Source: Streptomyces hygroscopicus subsp. hygroscopicus (lineage in GTDB: Bacteria; Actinomycetota; Actinomycetes; Streptomycetales; Streptomycetaceae). From it: a stretch of DNA of 64,000 nucleotides. The position numbers and the translations under genes were made by a program. The notes below the pieces were generated by a model, which made no database searches, had not been told where the DNA came from, and saw only the letters and a list, made by a program, of their open reading frames with translations. This document shows positions 33,803-42,891 of this stretch, piece by piece (the stretch's first letter is position 1; every line of letters begins with the position of its first letter). The stretch lies in NCBI RefSeq assembly GCF_030269125.1, contig NZ_BSSM01000016.1, positions 62,001-126,000 of the forward strand. Direction: 5' to 3'.

Positions 33803-34294
33803 TCAGTCCTCCGCCGCCCGCTGCGTCCACGTCCAGGCGTACTGCAACCAGTCCGCCACGGTCAGCGCGCCGAAGCCGGCGCAGACCAGGCGGGTGAGCC
33901 GGGGCGCCGCCACGTAGGAGCACACCAGCGTGCCGGCGGCCCAGGCGGAGACGCAGAACGGGCAGGACAGCAGGTCGCCGACGGCCCGCCGCGGCCCGCG
34001 CCCGCGCGGCTCGTCCATGACCTCGTTCGCCTCGCCCTCGCCCGCCCGCCGCGTGAACGGCGCCCGCACGAAGCTGGTGACCTTGTCCCTGGCCACCAGG
34101 CGGGACGCCTTGTAGGTCGCGCTGCCGAGCAGGACGACATCCCACGGCGGCACCCGCTCGGGCAGCCGTACGCCGCGGCGCCGGGCCAGCAGCGCGAAGG
34201 TGCCGGTGCCCGCCGCGAACGCGGAGGCGAGGACGGCGTAGCCGGCCAGCGGCACCTCGCCCCGGTCGTCGTAGCCCGCGGCGTCCGTCGTCAT
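33803..34294 (-). CDS. DUF1360 membrane protein
   Basis: A 163-aa protein with three to four membrane helices. The DUF1360 signature is present: DVVLLGSATYKASRLVARDKVTSFVRAPF and, later, LLSCPFCVSAWAAGTL. In Bacillus the family includes spore-coat and membrane proteins of unknown function; in Streptomyces it often sits in general stress neighbourhoods. ATG 34294 with GGAGGAC. Convergent with the MgtC pseudogene and divergent from hypX. Confidence 0.85.
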   Translation of the reverse strand: MTTDAAGYDDRGEVPLAGYAVLASAFAAGTGTFALLARRRGVRLPERVPPWDVVLLGSATYKASRLVARDKVTSFVRAPFTRRAGEGEANEVMDEPRGRGPRRAVGDLLSCPFCVSAWAAGTLVCSYVAAPRLTRLVCAGFGALTVADWLQYAWTWTQRAAED

Positions 34295-34520
34295 GTGTCC
34301 TCCAGCCGGTCGGTTCCGCCGAGCACGGACCGGGTTCCCGGAGGTGGCGGGGCGACACGGGGCGGATCCGGCGTCCTCGGCCCGGCTGCGGCACGACCGG
34401 CTCCCACCGCCGACGAGCACCGCCCGCGCGGTCCGGATGGCGCAAGCGTGCCCGGCGGCGGGGGTGAAACGCCGTGCCGGTCCTTCGCGGGGCCGGGCGC
34501 GGGGGCGAGCATGCCGCCTC

Positions 34521-36284
34521 ATGGACATCCTGCTCGTGGCCAGCGCTTTCAACAGTCTCTCCCAGCGCGTCTACGCCGAACTGACCGACCAGGGACACCG
34601 CGTGGACGTCGTCCTGGCCTCGCACGGTGACGAACCGGTGCGGGCCGCCGTACGGGGATTCCGTCCGGACCTGGTCATCGCCCCGATGCTCACGACCGCC
34701 CTGCCCGAGGACGTGTGGCGGGAGCACACCTGTCTGATCGTGCATCCGGGGCCGCCCGGCGACCGGGGGCCCTCCGCGCTGGACTGGGCCATCGCCGGAC
34801 AGGCCCGGGAGTGGGGCGTGACCGTGCTCCAGGCCGAGGCCGGCATGGACGCGGGCCCCGTCTGGGCGGCCGAGCCGTTCCCCGTGGCGCCGGTCGGCAA
34901 GAGCGACCTGTACCGCAACGAGGTCGCCGACGCCGCCGTCACCGCCGTCCTCACGGCCGTACGACGCCACGCGGAGGGCGCGTACAAGCCCCGCCCGCAG
35001 AGCGCCCCGTCGATCGGCGTCGTCTGGCGGGACCCCTTCCGCCAGGAGCGGCGGCGCGTCGACTGGGAGCACGACGACACCGCCACCGTGCTGCGCAAGC
35101 TGCGCGGCGCCGACTCGCGGCCCGGCGTCCTCGACGAACTCGCCGGCCGGGAGCTGTTCCTGCACGGCGGTCACCCCGAGGACGAACTGCGCGGCCGGCC
35201 CGGCGACCTGCTGGCCCAGCGGTCGGGGGCGGTCTGCCGGGCCACCCGGGACGGCGCCGTGTGGATCCCGGAACTGCGTCCGCGCCGGAACTCCGGTGAC
35301 CCGGCGCCCTTCCGCCGCCCGGCGGCCGACGTCCTCGGCGCCGTCGGGCTCCCGGAGATCCCCGCGCCGTTGGAGCTGCCCGCGCACCGGCGCACGTACG
35401 CCGACATCCGCTACCGGCAGCACGGCGACGTCGGCCTGCTCGGCTTCTCCTTCCCGGCGGGCGCGATGAGCACCGGCCAGTGCCGCCGCCTGCTCGCCGC
35501 CTACGAGTACGCGCTCACCCGCCCCACCCGGGTCCTGGTGCTCGGCGGCGCCCGGGACTTCTTCTCCAACGGCATCCATCTGAACGTCATCGAGGCGGCG
35601 CCCGACCCCGCGCAGGAGTCCTGGGCCAACCTCAACGCCATGGACGACCTGGTGGAGGCGGTACTGCGGACCACCGACCGGCTGGTGGTGGCCGCGCTGG
35701 CCGGCAACGCGGCCGCGGGCGGCGCGATGCTCGCCCTCGCCGCCGACCAGGTCTGGTGCCGCACCGGCACGGTCCTCAACCCGCACTACCGGCGCATGGG
35801 CCTGTACGGCTCCGAGTTCTGGACGTACACCCTGCCGCGCCGCGTCGGCCCGGACGAGGCCCGCCGGCTGACCGAGGAGGCGCTGCCGGTGAGCGCGGCG
35901 ACCGCCCGGCGGCTCGGGCTGGTGGACCGTCTCGTACCGGCCGCGCCGGGGGAGTTCGCCGCCGAGGTGGAACGGCTCGCGGCCGCCCTCGCCGCCACCC
36001 CCGGTCTCCACCGCCGGCTCGCCGCGAAGGCGTCGGCCCGTGCCGCCGACGAACGGCACCGGCCCCTCGCGGAGTACCGGCGGTCCGAACTCGCCCGCAT
36101 GCACGCCCTCTTCTTCGACCCGCAGGCCCCGTACCACGCCCTGCGGGCGGCCTTCGTCCGCAGGACACCGTCGGGCTCGCCCCGGCCGCCGGCCGCACCC
36201 GCGGACGCGCAACGGCTCCCCGGGGCGCCCGCCGGGCGTCCCCCGCACGCATCGCCCAGCGGCCCCGCCGGAGCCCCCCGATGA
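34521..36284 (+). CDS. hypX: HypX, CO-ligand synthesis for [NiFe]-hydrogenase under O2
   Basis: A 587-aa two-domain protein. Residues 1-270 resemble methionyl-tRNA formyltransferase (RGFRPDLVIAPML, HPGPPGDRGPSALDWAI, GMDAGPVWA), while 300-540 are a crotonase domain (LVLGGARDFFSNGIHLNVIE, ALAGNAAAGGAMLALAADQVW, GSEFWTYTLPRRVG). HypX/HoxX proteins use formyl-tetrahydrofolate to make the CO ligand of the active-site iron during aerobic growth. The last 45 residues are a Pro/Ala-rich tail. First gene of the maturation operon and coupled (ATGA) to the protease gene. An HypX fits an oxygen-exposed hydrogenase such as group 1h. Confidence 0.93.
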   Translation: MDILLVASAFNSLSQRVYAELTDQGHRVDVVLASHGDEPVRAAVRGFRPDLVIAPMLTTALPEDVWREHTCLIVHPGPPGDRGPSALDWAIAGQAREWGVTVLQAEAGMDAGPVWAAEPFPVAPVGKSDLYRNEVADAAVTAVLTAVRRHAEGAYKPRPQSAPSIGVVWRDPFRQERRRVDWEHDDTATVLRKLRGADSRPGVLDELAGRELFLHGGHPEDELRGRPGDLLAQRSGAVCRATRDGAVWIPELRPRRNSGDPAPFRRPAADVLGAVGLPEIPAPLELPAHRRTYADIRYRQHGDVGLLGFSFPAGAMSTGQCRRLLAAYEYALTRPTRVLVLGGARDFFSNGIHLNVIEAAPDPAQESWANLNAMDDLVEAVLRTTDRLVVAALAGNAAAGGAMLALAADQVWCRTGTVLNPHYRRMGLYGSEFWTYTLPRRVGPDEARRLTEEALPVSAATARRLGLVDRLVPAAPGEFAAEVERLAAALAATPGLHRRLAAKASARAADERHRPLAEYRRSELARMHALFFDPQAPYHALRAAFVRRTPSGSPRPPAAPADAQRLPGAPAGRPPHASPSGPAGAPR

Positions 36285-36862
36285 CCGCGCCCCTCCTCGT
36301 CGCCGGGGTCGGCAACATCTTCCTCGCCGACGACGCCTTCGGGCCCGAGGTGATCCGTGCCCTCGACCAGCGTCCCCTGCCCCCCGGGGCACGGGTGCGG
36401 GACTACGGCATCCGCGGCCTCGACCTCGCCTACGACCTGCTGGGCGGGTGCGGGACCGCCGTCCTGGTGGATGCCGCGCGGGGCGGGCACCGGCCCGGCA
36501 CCCTGTCGCTGATCGAGGCCGAACCCCCCGACGGCACCGTCCCGCCGGAGGCGCACGGCATGGACCCCGCGAAGGTGCTGGCCCTGGCCACCCACCTGGG
36601 CGAGGAGCCGTTGCCCCGCGTACTGGTCCTGGCGTGCGAGCCGGAGGTGCTGCCCCATGGGGACGAGGACATCCTGCCGGGGCTCAGCGCGGCCGTGCGC
36701 GCCGCCGTCGGGCCCGCCGTCACCGCGCTGCACGCGATCGTCCCGCTGCTGCTGGCCGATCCGGGCGCACCGGCCGCCGCATTGGGCCGCTCGATGGAAT
36801 CCGGCCCGGCGCACCCGGCTGCGCTGCCCGTCCACGCGGCCGGCACGGCCGAAGATCGGTGA
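36281..36862 (+). CDS. Hydrogenase maturation endopeptidase
   Basis: A 193-aa HyaD/HupD-family protease that removes the C-terminal peptide of the hydrogenase large subunit after nickel insertion. Family start VAGVGNIFLADDAFGPEVIR carries the nickel-sensing acidic residue in DDAFG; VDAARGGHRPGT and a C-terminal HAIVPLLL follow. The peptide it should remove is 22 residues long, after H575 of the large subunit. It is longer than usual (about 160 aa) because of a Pro/Ala-rich tail. Overlaps hypX by 4 bp. Confidence 0.9.
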   Translation: MTAPLLVAGVGNIFLADDAFGPEVIRALDQRPLPPGARVRDYGIRGLDLAYDLLGGCGTAVLVDAARGGHRPGTLSLIEAEPPDGTVPPEAHGMDPAKVLALATHLGEEPLPRVLVLACEPEVLPHGDEDILPGLSAAVRAAVGPAVTALHAIVPLLLADPGAPAAALGRSMESGPAHPAALPVHAAGTAEDR

Positions 36863-36922
36863 CACCCGGGCCGCGCGGGACGCGGCCCGGGGCCCAGCCA
36901 CCCGACCCGAGGAGCAGCGCCC

Positions 36923-37648
36923 ATGTGCCGGTCCGACGTCCGACAGGCCGTCCTGGCGAAGAACGACGACCTCGCCGCGAGCCTGCGCGAGGAACTGGCC
37001 GGGCAGGGGGTGGCCGTGGTCAACCTGCTGTCCAGTCCGGGCAGCGGCAAGACGGAACTCCTCGGCCGGATGCTCGCCGACGCGGTGGCGCGGGGTGTGC
37101 CGGTGGCCGCGCTCACCGCCGACCTCGCCACCGAGAACGACGCCACCCGGCTCGCCCGCTCCGGCGCCCCCGTCCAGCAGGTCCTCACCGACGGGCTGTG
37201 CCACCTGGAGGCCCGCCAGGTACGCGAACGGCTCACCGGCTGGCTGCCCGAGGACACCTCCGTGCTCTTCGTGGAGAACGTCGGCAACCTGGTCTGCCCC
37301 GCCTCCTACGACCTCGGCGAAACCCTGCGCATCGTGCTGATGGCGGTCACCGAGGGCGAGGACAAGCCCCTGAAGTACCCGACCGCGTTCGGCTCCGCCC
37401 ATCTGGTGGTCATCACCAAGACCGACCTCGCGCAGGCCGCCGGCTTCGACGAGACCGCGTTCCGCGCGAACGTGCAGAGGGTCAACCCGGGGGTGGAGAT
37501 CGTACGGTCCTGCGCGCGGACCGGCGACGGCGTCGGCACCCTCCTCGAACGCGCCCTCGCCGCCCGCGACGGCTCCCCCGCGCACCGGCCGCCCCTCGCG
37601 CCGCACCCGCACGGACACCACCACACCGAGTCCGCGCCCGTCGCATGA
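36923..37648 (+). CDS. hypB: Hydrogenase nickel-incorporation GTPase HypB
   Basis: A 241-aa SIMIBI GTPase that delivers nickel with HypA. P-loop SSPGSGKTELL, metal-site DGLCHLEA, ENVGNLVCPASYDLGE and the guanine-specificity motif ITKTDL are all present. The histidine-rich nickel-storage stretch seen at the N-terminus in many HypB proteins is instead at the C-terminus (APHPHGHHHTES). ATG 36923 with GAGGAGC; 60 bp after the protease gene and overlapping hypF by 4 bp. hypA is not adjacent but ends the opposite operon. Confidence 0.95.
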   Translation: MCRSDVRQAVLAKNDDLAASLREELAGQGVAVVNLLSSPGSGKTELLGRMLADAVARGVPVAALTADLATENDATRLARSGAPVQQVLTDGLCHLEARQVRERLTGWLPEDTSVLFVENVGNLVCPASYDLGETLRIVLMAVTEGEDKPLKYPTAFGSAHLVVITKTDLAQAAGFDETAFRANVQRVNPGVEIVRSCARTGDGVGTLLERALAARDGSPAHRPPLAPHPHGHHHTESAPVA

Positions 37649-39984
37649 CCGCTCCCGCGACCGGCCCGGTCCGCCGCCGGGTCACCGTGCACGGCACCGT
37701 CCAAGGGGTGGGCTTCCGGCCGTACGTGCACCGCCTGGCCGCCCGGTCGGGCCTGGCCGGGTTCGTCGGCAACACCGGCGACGGCGTGCTCATCGAGGTC
37801 GAGGGACCGGCGGACGAGGTGGACCGGTTCTGCGCGCTCCTGGCCCACCAGCCGCCGCCGCTGGCCACGGTGACCGCCGTCGCCCACGAGGAACTTCCCG
37901 CCACCGGCGCCGCCGGGCCGTTCGCGATCCGCTCCACCGAGCGGGCGGCCGGCCGCGCCCAGCTCCCGCCCGACACCGCGACCTGCGCCGACTGCCTGCG
38001 CGAACTCGCCGATCCGGGGGACCGCAGGTACCGGCACCCGTTCGTCACCTGCACCCACTGCGGCCCCCGCTTCACCATCGCCACCGGCATGCCGTACGAC
38101 CGGGTGGCGACCACCATGGCCGGCTTCCCGATGTGCGCCGACTGCGCCCGGGAGTACGGCGATCCCGCCGACCGGCGCTTCCACGCCCAGCCCGTCGCCT
38201 GCCCCCGCTGCGGGCCCCGGCTCACCCTGACGGGACCCGGCGTGCGCCCGGCGCGGGACGCGGACGCCCTCGCGGCGGCCCGGGAACTGCTCGCCGCCGG
38301 ACGGATCGTCGCCGTCAAGGGGCTCGGCGGCTACCACCTGGCCTGCGACGCCACCAGCCCCGAGGCCGTCGCCGCGCTGCGCGACCGCAAGGAGCGGGGC
38401 GGCAAGGCGTTCGCGGTCATGTGCGCCGACCTCACCGTCGTCGAGCGGCTCGCGGTCCTCACCGGCGCCGAGCGCGCCGCGCTGACCGGGCCCCGCCGCC
38501 CCATCGTGCTGGTGCGCCGCCGCGTCCCCGCCGACGGCCCCGAACCGGCCGGCCAGGTCTGTCCGGGCAGCCCGCACCTCGGGGTCATGCTGCCCTACAC
38601 GCCCGTGCACACCCTGCTGTTCGGCCTGCCAGGTGATCCGCCCGGACCCCGGATGCTGGTCATGACCAGCGGCAACCGCTCCGGCGAACCCATCGTCACC
38701 GACGACGCCGAGGCGCTGACCCGGCTGGCCGGGCTCGCCGACGCCTGGCTCGCCCACGACCGGCCCATCGCCTCGCCCTGCGACGACTCCCTGCTGCGCG
38801 TGCGCCCCGACGGCACCGAACAGGTGCTGCGCCGCTCGCGCGGTCACGTGCCCCGCCCCCTGCGCCTGCCGGTCCCGGTGCGGCCCGCCCTCGCGGTCGG
38901 CGGCGACCTGAAGAACGCGCCCTGCGTCGGTGAGGGCGACCTGGCCTGGCTCGGGCCGCACATCGGTGACATGGGCGACCTGGCCACGCTGGACGCGGCC
39001 CGGCGGGCCGAGCGGCACCTGAGCCGCCTGACCAACGTCGAGCCCCGGCTGATCGCCGCGGACCGGCATCCCGGGTACCACTCCACCGGCTGGGCCCGCA
39101 GACGCGCGGGCACCGGGCTCCCGCTGCGGCTCGTCCAGCACCACCACGCCCACATCGCCTCCGCTATGGCCGAACACGGCCTCGACGGCACCACCCCGGT
39201 CATCGGCGTCGCCTTCGACGGCACCGGATACGGCGACGACGGCACGGTGTGGGGCGGCGAGGTCCTGCTCGCCGACTACACCGGCTACCGCCGCTTCGCC
39301 CACCTCACCCCCGCCCCGCTGCCCGGCGGCGACGCGGGCGTGGCCAACCCCTGCCGGCTGGCCCTGGCCCGGCTGTGGGCAGCGGGCCTGCCCTGGGATG
39401 CGGACCTGCCCAGCGTCACCGCCTGCTCCCCGTCGGAACTCAGGCTGCTGCGGCAGCAGTTGGACCGGCAGGTGGCGTGCGTCCCCACGTCCAGCATGGG
39501 GCGGCTCTTCGACGCCGTCGCCTCTCTCGCCGGCGTCTGCCACCGTGCCGGATACGAGGCGCAGGCGGCGCTGGAACTGGAGGCCGCGGCGCTCGGGGCG
39601 AGGGACGCGGACGCGGTGGCGTACCCCTTCGGGCTCACCGGGGGCGCCACGCTCGCCTGCGACCCCGCGCCGATGCTGCGAGCCCTGCTCGCCGACCGGC
39701 GCCGCCGTACCCCGGCCCCGGTGCTGGCGGCCCGCTTCCACCGGGGCGTGGCCCGCGCCGTCACCGAGATCTGCCGCCGGGCCCGCGCCGCGACCGGACT
39801 CGACACGGTCGCCCTGACCGGCGGGGTGTTCGCCAACGCCCTGCTGGAGGAGAAGTGCTCCACCCTGCTGCGGGCCGACGGCTTCACGGTCCTGCGGCAC
39901 GGCGAAGTGCCCCCGAACGACGGCGGGTTGGCGCTCGGCCAGCTCATGGTCGCGGCCACCGCACCCCACCACGAGACGGAGTGA
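37645..39984 (+). CDS. hypF: Carbamoyltransferase HypF
   Basis: A 779-aa protein that makes the thiocarbamoyl precursor of the CN- ligands from carbamoyl-phosphate and ATP. Domains in order: acylphosphatase (VHGTVQGVGFRPYVH, 14-90), two zinc fingers (CADC, CTHC, CADC, CPRC, about 112-190), YrdC-like domain (GLGGYHLACDA, RPIVLVRRR) and the Kae1-like C-domain with VQHHHAHIASAMAEHG and GVAFDGTGYGDDGT. Complete and normal in length. Its start overlaps the hypB stop. Confidence 0.97.
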   Translation: MTAPATGPVRRRVTVHGTVQGVGFRPYVHRLAARSGLAGFVGNTGDGVLIEVEGPADEVDRFCALLAHQPPPLATVTAVAHEELPATGAAGPFAIRSTERAAGRAQLPPDTATCADCLRELADPGDRRYRHPFVTCTHCGPRFTIATGMPYDRVATTMAGFPMCADCAREYGDPADRRFHAQPVACPRCGPRLTLTGPGVRPARDADALAAARELLAAGRIVAVKGLGGYHLACDATSPEAVAALRDRKERGGKAFAVMCADLTVVERLAVLTGAERAALTGPRRPIVLVRRRVPADGPEPAGQVCPGSPHLGVMLPYTPVHTLLFGLPGDPPGPRMLVMTSGNRSGEPIVTDDAEALTRLAGLADAWLAHDRPIASPCDDSLLRVRPDGTEQVLRRSRGHVPRPLRLPVPVRPALAVGGDLKNAPCVGEGDLAWLGPHIGDMGDLATLDAARRAERHLSRLTNVEPRLIAADRHPGYHSTGWARRRAGTGLPLRLVQHHHAHIASAMAEHGLDGTTPVIGVAFDGTGYGDDGTVWGGEVLLADYTGYRRFAHLTPAPLPGGDAGVANPCRLALARLWAAGLPWDADLPSVTACSPSELRLLRQQLDRQVACVPTSSMGRLFDAVASLAGVCHRAGYEAQAALELEAAALGARDADAVAYPFGLTGGATLACDPAPMLRALLADRRRRTPAPVLAARFHRGVARAVTEICRRARAATGLDTVALTGGVFANALLEEKCSTLLRADGFTVLRHGEVPPNDGGLALGQLMVAATAPHHETE

Positions 39985-39987
39985 GAC

Positions 39988-40278
39988 ATGTGTCTTGCAG
40001 TGCCCGGCAAGGTCGTGTCCATCGACCACCAGGCCGACCCCCTCACCGGCCTGATCGACTTCGGCGGCGTCCGTAAACAGGCATGTCTGGAGTACCTGCC
40101 CGATGTGCGGGTCGGCGAGTACGTGATCGTGCACGTCGGCTTCGCGCTCCAGCGCCTCGACGAGGAGTCGGCGCGGGCCTCCCTGGAGCTGTTCGACCAA
40201 CTCGGACTGCTGGAAGAGGAGTTCGGCGACGCATGGGAACAGGCGGCACGCCAGGAGAAGGAGAGTGAGGTCCGGTGA
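39988..40278 (+). CDS. hypC: Hydrogenase assembly chaperone HypC
   Basis: A 96-aa HypC/HupF chaperone carrying the Fe(CN)2CO unit with HypD. The essential N-terminal Cys is in MCLAVPGKVV and the rest (DFGGVRKQACLEYLPD, VGEYVIVHVGFALQRLDEE) is typical. Starts 3 bp after hypF and overlaps hypD by 4 bp. Confidence 0.96.
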   Translation: MCLAVPGKVVSIDHQADPLTGLIDFGGVRKQACLEYLPDVRVGEYVIVHVGFALQRLDEESARASLELFDQLGLLEEEFGDAWEQAARQEKESEVR

Positions 40279-41417
40279 AGTACATCGAGGAGTTCAACGA
40301 CCCCGAGCGTGCGGGCCGGCTGCTGGACGAGATCCGCGCCACGGTCACCCGCCCCTGGGCCCTGATGGAGGTCTGCGGCGGCCAGACCCACTCCATCATC
40401 CGGCACGGCATCGACCAACTCCTGCCGGAAGAGGTCGAGTTGATCCACGGCCCCGGCTGCCCGGTGTGCGTCACCCCGCTGGAGGTGATCGACAAGGCCC
40501 TGGAGATCGCCGCCCGACCCGGCGTCGTCTTCTGCTCCTTCGGGGACATGCTGCGGGTGCCCGGCACCGACCGGGACCTGTTCCGGGTCAAGGGCGAGGG
40601 CGGCGACGTACGCGTGGTCTACTCGCCGCTCGACGCGCTCGACCTCGCGCGCAGGAACCCCGACCGGCAGGTGGTGTTCTTCGCCATCGGCTTCGAGACC
40701 ACCGCCCCCGCCAACGCCATGGCCGTCCACCAGGCCCGCCGCCTGGGCCTGGACAACTTCAGCCTGCTGGTCTCCCACGTCCGGGTCCCCCCGGCCATCG
40801 AGGCGATCATGGCCGCGCCCGGCTGCCGGGTGCAGGGCTTCCTCGCCGCGGGGCACGTGTGCAGCGTGATGGGCACCGCCGAGTACCCGGACCTGGCCGA
40901 GAAGCACCGCGTGCCCGTCGTCGTCACCGGGTTCGAACCCCTCGACATCCTGGAGGGCGTCCGGCGCGCCGTGCACCAACTGGAGCGCGGCGAGCACCGG
41001 GTGGAGAACGCCTACCCCAGGGCCGTGCGCGAGGAGGGCAACCCGGCCGCCCTCGGCATGATCGAGGAGGTCTTCGAGGTCACCGACCGCAACTGGCGCG
41101 GCATCGGCCGCATCCCGGCCAGCGGCTGGCGGCTGAACGACGCCTTCCGCGCCTACGACGCCGAGCACCGCTTCGACGTCTCGGGCATCCGCACCGAGGA
41201 ACCCGCCGTGTGCCGGGCCGGCGAGGTCCTCCAGGGCCTGATCAAGCCGACCGAGTGCGAGGCGTTCGGCACGGCCTGCACCCCGCGCACCCCGCTCGGC
41301 GCCACCATGGTCTCCAGCGAGGGCGCCTGCGCCGCCTACTACCTCTACCGCCGCATGAACGCCCCGGCACCGCGCGGGTCCCGCGTCCCGCAGGAGGAGA
41401 TGAACCCCGTTGGCTGA
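40275..41417 (+). CDS. hypD: Hydrogenase formation protein HypD
   Basis: A 380-aa 4Fe-4S protein forming the scaffold complex with HypC on which iron gets its CN and CO ligands. Motifs: MEVCGGQTHSIIRHG, HGPGCPVCVTP, the redox Cys in CSFGDMLRVPG, ETTAPANAM, and the C-terminal cluster cysteines in ECEAFGTACTP and SSEGACAAYY. GTG start overlaps the hypC stop; the end overlaps hypE. Confidence 0.96.
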   Translation: MKYIEEFNDPERAGRLLDEIRATVTRPWALMEVCGGQTHSIIRHGIDQLLPEEVELIHGPGCPVCVTPLEVIDKALEIAARPGVVFCSFGDMLRVPGTDRDLFRVKGEGGDVRVVYSPLDALDLARRNPDRQVVFFAIGFETTAPANAMAVHQARRLGLDNFSLLVSHVRVPPAIEAIMAAPGCRVQGFLAAGHVCSVMGTAEYPDLAEKHRVPVVVTGFEPLDILEGVRRAVHQLERGEHRVENAYPRAVREEGNPAALGMIEEVFEVTDRNWRGIGRIPASGWRLNDAFRAYDAEHRFDVSGIRTEEPAVCRAGEVLQGLIKPTECEAFGTACTPRTPLGATMVSSEGACAAYYLYRRMNAPAPRGSRVPQEEMNPVG

Positions 41418-42486
41418 CCTCGCCACCCCCGACACCGCCGTCGACCCGGCGAACTGGACCTGCCCCGCCCCGCTGCGCGACCAGCCGGTCGTCGTCATGG
41501 GCCACGGCGGCGGCGGCGCCCTCTCCGCCGAGCTGGTCGAGCAGGTCTTCGCCCCCGCCTACGGCAACCCCACCCTCGCGGCCCTCACCGACTCCGCCGT
41601 CCTCGAACTCGGCGGCGCCCGGCTCGCGTTCTCCACCGACTCCTACGTCGTACGGCCGCTGTTCTTCCCCGGCGGCTGCCTCGGCGACCTCGCCGTCAAC
41701 GGCACCGTGAACGACCTCGCGATGAGCGGCGCCCGGCCCGCCTACCTCTCCACCGCCTTCGTCCTGGAGGAGGGCGTGGAACTGGCCGTCGTCGGGCGGA
41801 TCGCCCGCGCGATCGGCGCCGCCGCCCAGGCCGCGGGCGTCACCGTGGCCACCGGCGACACCAAGGTGGTGGAGTGCGGGCACGGCGACGGCGTCTACGT
41901 CACCACCGCGGGCGTCGGCCTCGTCCCCGACGGGGTCGACATCCGCCCCCAGCGCGCCCGGCCCGGCGACGCGGTCATCGTCAGCGGCCCGATCGGCCTG
42001 CACGGCGTGGCCGTCATGAGCGTGCGCGAGGGGTTGGAGTTCGGTGTCGAGATCACCTCCGACACCGCGCCCCTGGCCGGCCTGGTCGCCGCCGTGCTGG
42101 AGGTCACCAAGGACGTCCACGTGCTGCGCGACCCCACCCGGGGCGGGCTCGGCGCCTCCCTGAACGAGATCGCGCGCGCCTCCGGCACCGGGGTACGGCT
42201 GCGCGACCGGGCCATCCCGGTCCCCGACGAGGTCGCCAACGCCTGCGGCTTCCTGGGCCTCGACCCGCTGTACGTCGCCAACGAGGGCCGGCTCGTGGCC
42301 TTCGTGCCCCCGGAGCACGCCGAGGCGGTGCTCGCCGCGATGCACGCCCACCCGCAGGGCGTGGGCGCGGCGCTGATCGGGGAGTGCGTGGCGGACCACC
42401 CGGGCATGGTCGTCGTCGCCACCGGCCTCGGCGGCACCCGGGTCGTGGACCTGCCGCTGGGCGAGCAACTGCCCCGCATCTGCTGA
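41410..42486 (+). CDS. hypE: Carbamoyl-phosphate-derived ligand dehydratase HypE
   Basis: A 358-aa ATP-dependent enzyme of the PurM family that dehydrates the C-terminal thiocarbamate to thiocyanate. ATP-loop MGHGGGGALSAELV, STDSYVVRPLFFPGG, NDLAMSGARP and the essential C-terminal PRIC with the carbamoylated Cys are present. TTG start at 41410, overlapping hypD by 8 bp. Last gene of the maturation operon, ending next to the shared hairpin at 42502-42543. Confidence 0.96.
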   Translation: MADLATPDTAVDPANWTCPAPLRDQPVVVMGHGGGGALSAELVEQVFAPAYGNPTLAALTDSAVLELGGARLAFSTDSYVVRPLFFPGGCLGDLAVNGTVNDLAMSGARPAYLSTAFVLEEGVELAVVGRIARAIGAAAQAAGVTVATGDTKVVECGHGDGVYVTTAGVGLVPDGVDIRPQRARPGDAVIVSGPIGLHGVAVMSVREGLEFGVEITSDTAPLAGLVAAVLEVTKDVHVLRDPTRGGLGASLNEIARASGTGVRLRDRAIPVPDEVANACGFLGLDPLYVANEGRLVAFVPPEHAEAVLAAMHAHPQGVGAALIGECVADHPGMVVVATGLGGTRVVDLPLGEQLPRIC

Positions 42487-42501
42487 CCGGCCGCGGCACG
42501 C

Positions 42502-42543
42502 ACGGGTCCGGCCCCCGCCGTCAGCGGCGGGGGCTGGACCCGT
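42502..42543. terminator. Convergent terminator between hypE and hypA
   Basis: A 19-bp stem (42502-42520 with 42525-42543) with one G-U-type pair and a 4-nt loop. It starts 15 bp after hypE, and the loop contains most of the hypA stop codon (minus strand, 42521-42523), so the last hypA codons form the stem. It ends both hydrogenase operons. Confidence 0.85.
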
Positions 42544-42883
42544 GTGTGTCGACGCCCGTGATCTCCAACTCCCGTCCGCTGCGCAGATCCCGCGAGGGAC
42601 GGTCGCACCGCGGGCACCAGAAGAACGGCGGCATGCCCACCGCGAACTCCTCGGCGCACCCGCCGCACCAGGCCAGCGCGGGCACCGCCTCCACCACGAG
42701 CCGGGCACCCGCGAGCGCCGTGCCGTCGCGGGCCACCTCGAAGGCGAAGTCCAGCGCCTGGGGCACCACCCCGGACAGCTCGCCGACACGGACGGTCACC
42801 GCGGACACCCGGTCCGCACCGTCCGCGCGGGCGATCTCCTCGGCCTGTTCCACGATCGACGTCGCGATCGACAGTTCGTGCAC
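42521..42883 (-). CDS. hypA: Hydrogenase nickel-insertion protein HypA
   Basis: A 120-aa HypA: VHELSIATSIVEQAEEIA with the nickel-binding His2, then RVGELSGVVPQALDFAFEV, and a zinc site of two pairs, CGGC and CPRC (about 74-97). GTG start; only 8 bp after the upstream small gene. It sits at the end of the structural operon instead of beside hypB. The C-terminal codons lie inside the shared terminator stem. Confidence 0.95.
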   Translation of the reverse strand: MHELSIATSIVEQAEEIARADGADRVSAVTVRVGELSGVVPQALDFAFEVARDGTALAGARLVVEAVPALAWCGGCAEEFAVGMPPFFWCPRCDRPSRDLRSGRELEITGVDTHGSSPRR

Positions 42884-42891
42884 GGCCCGCC

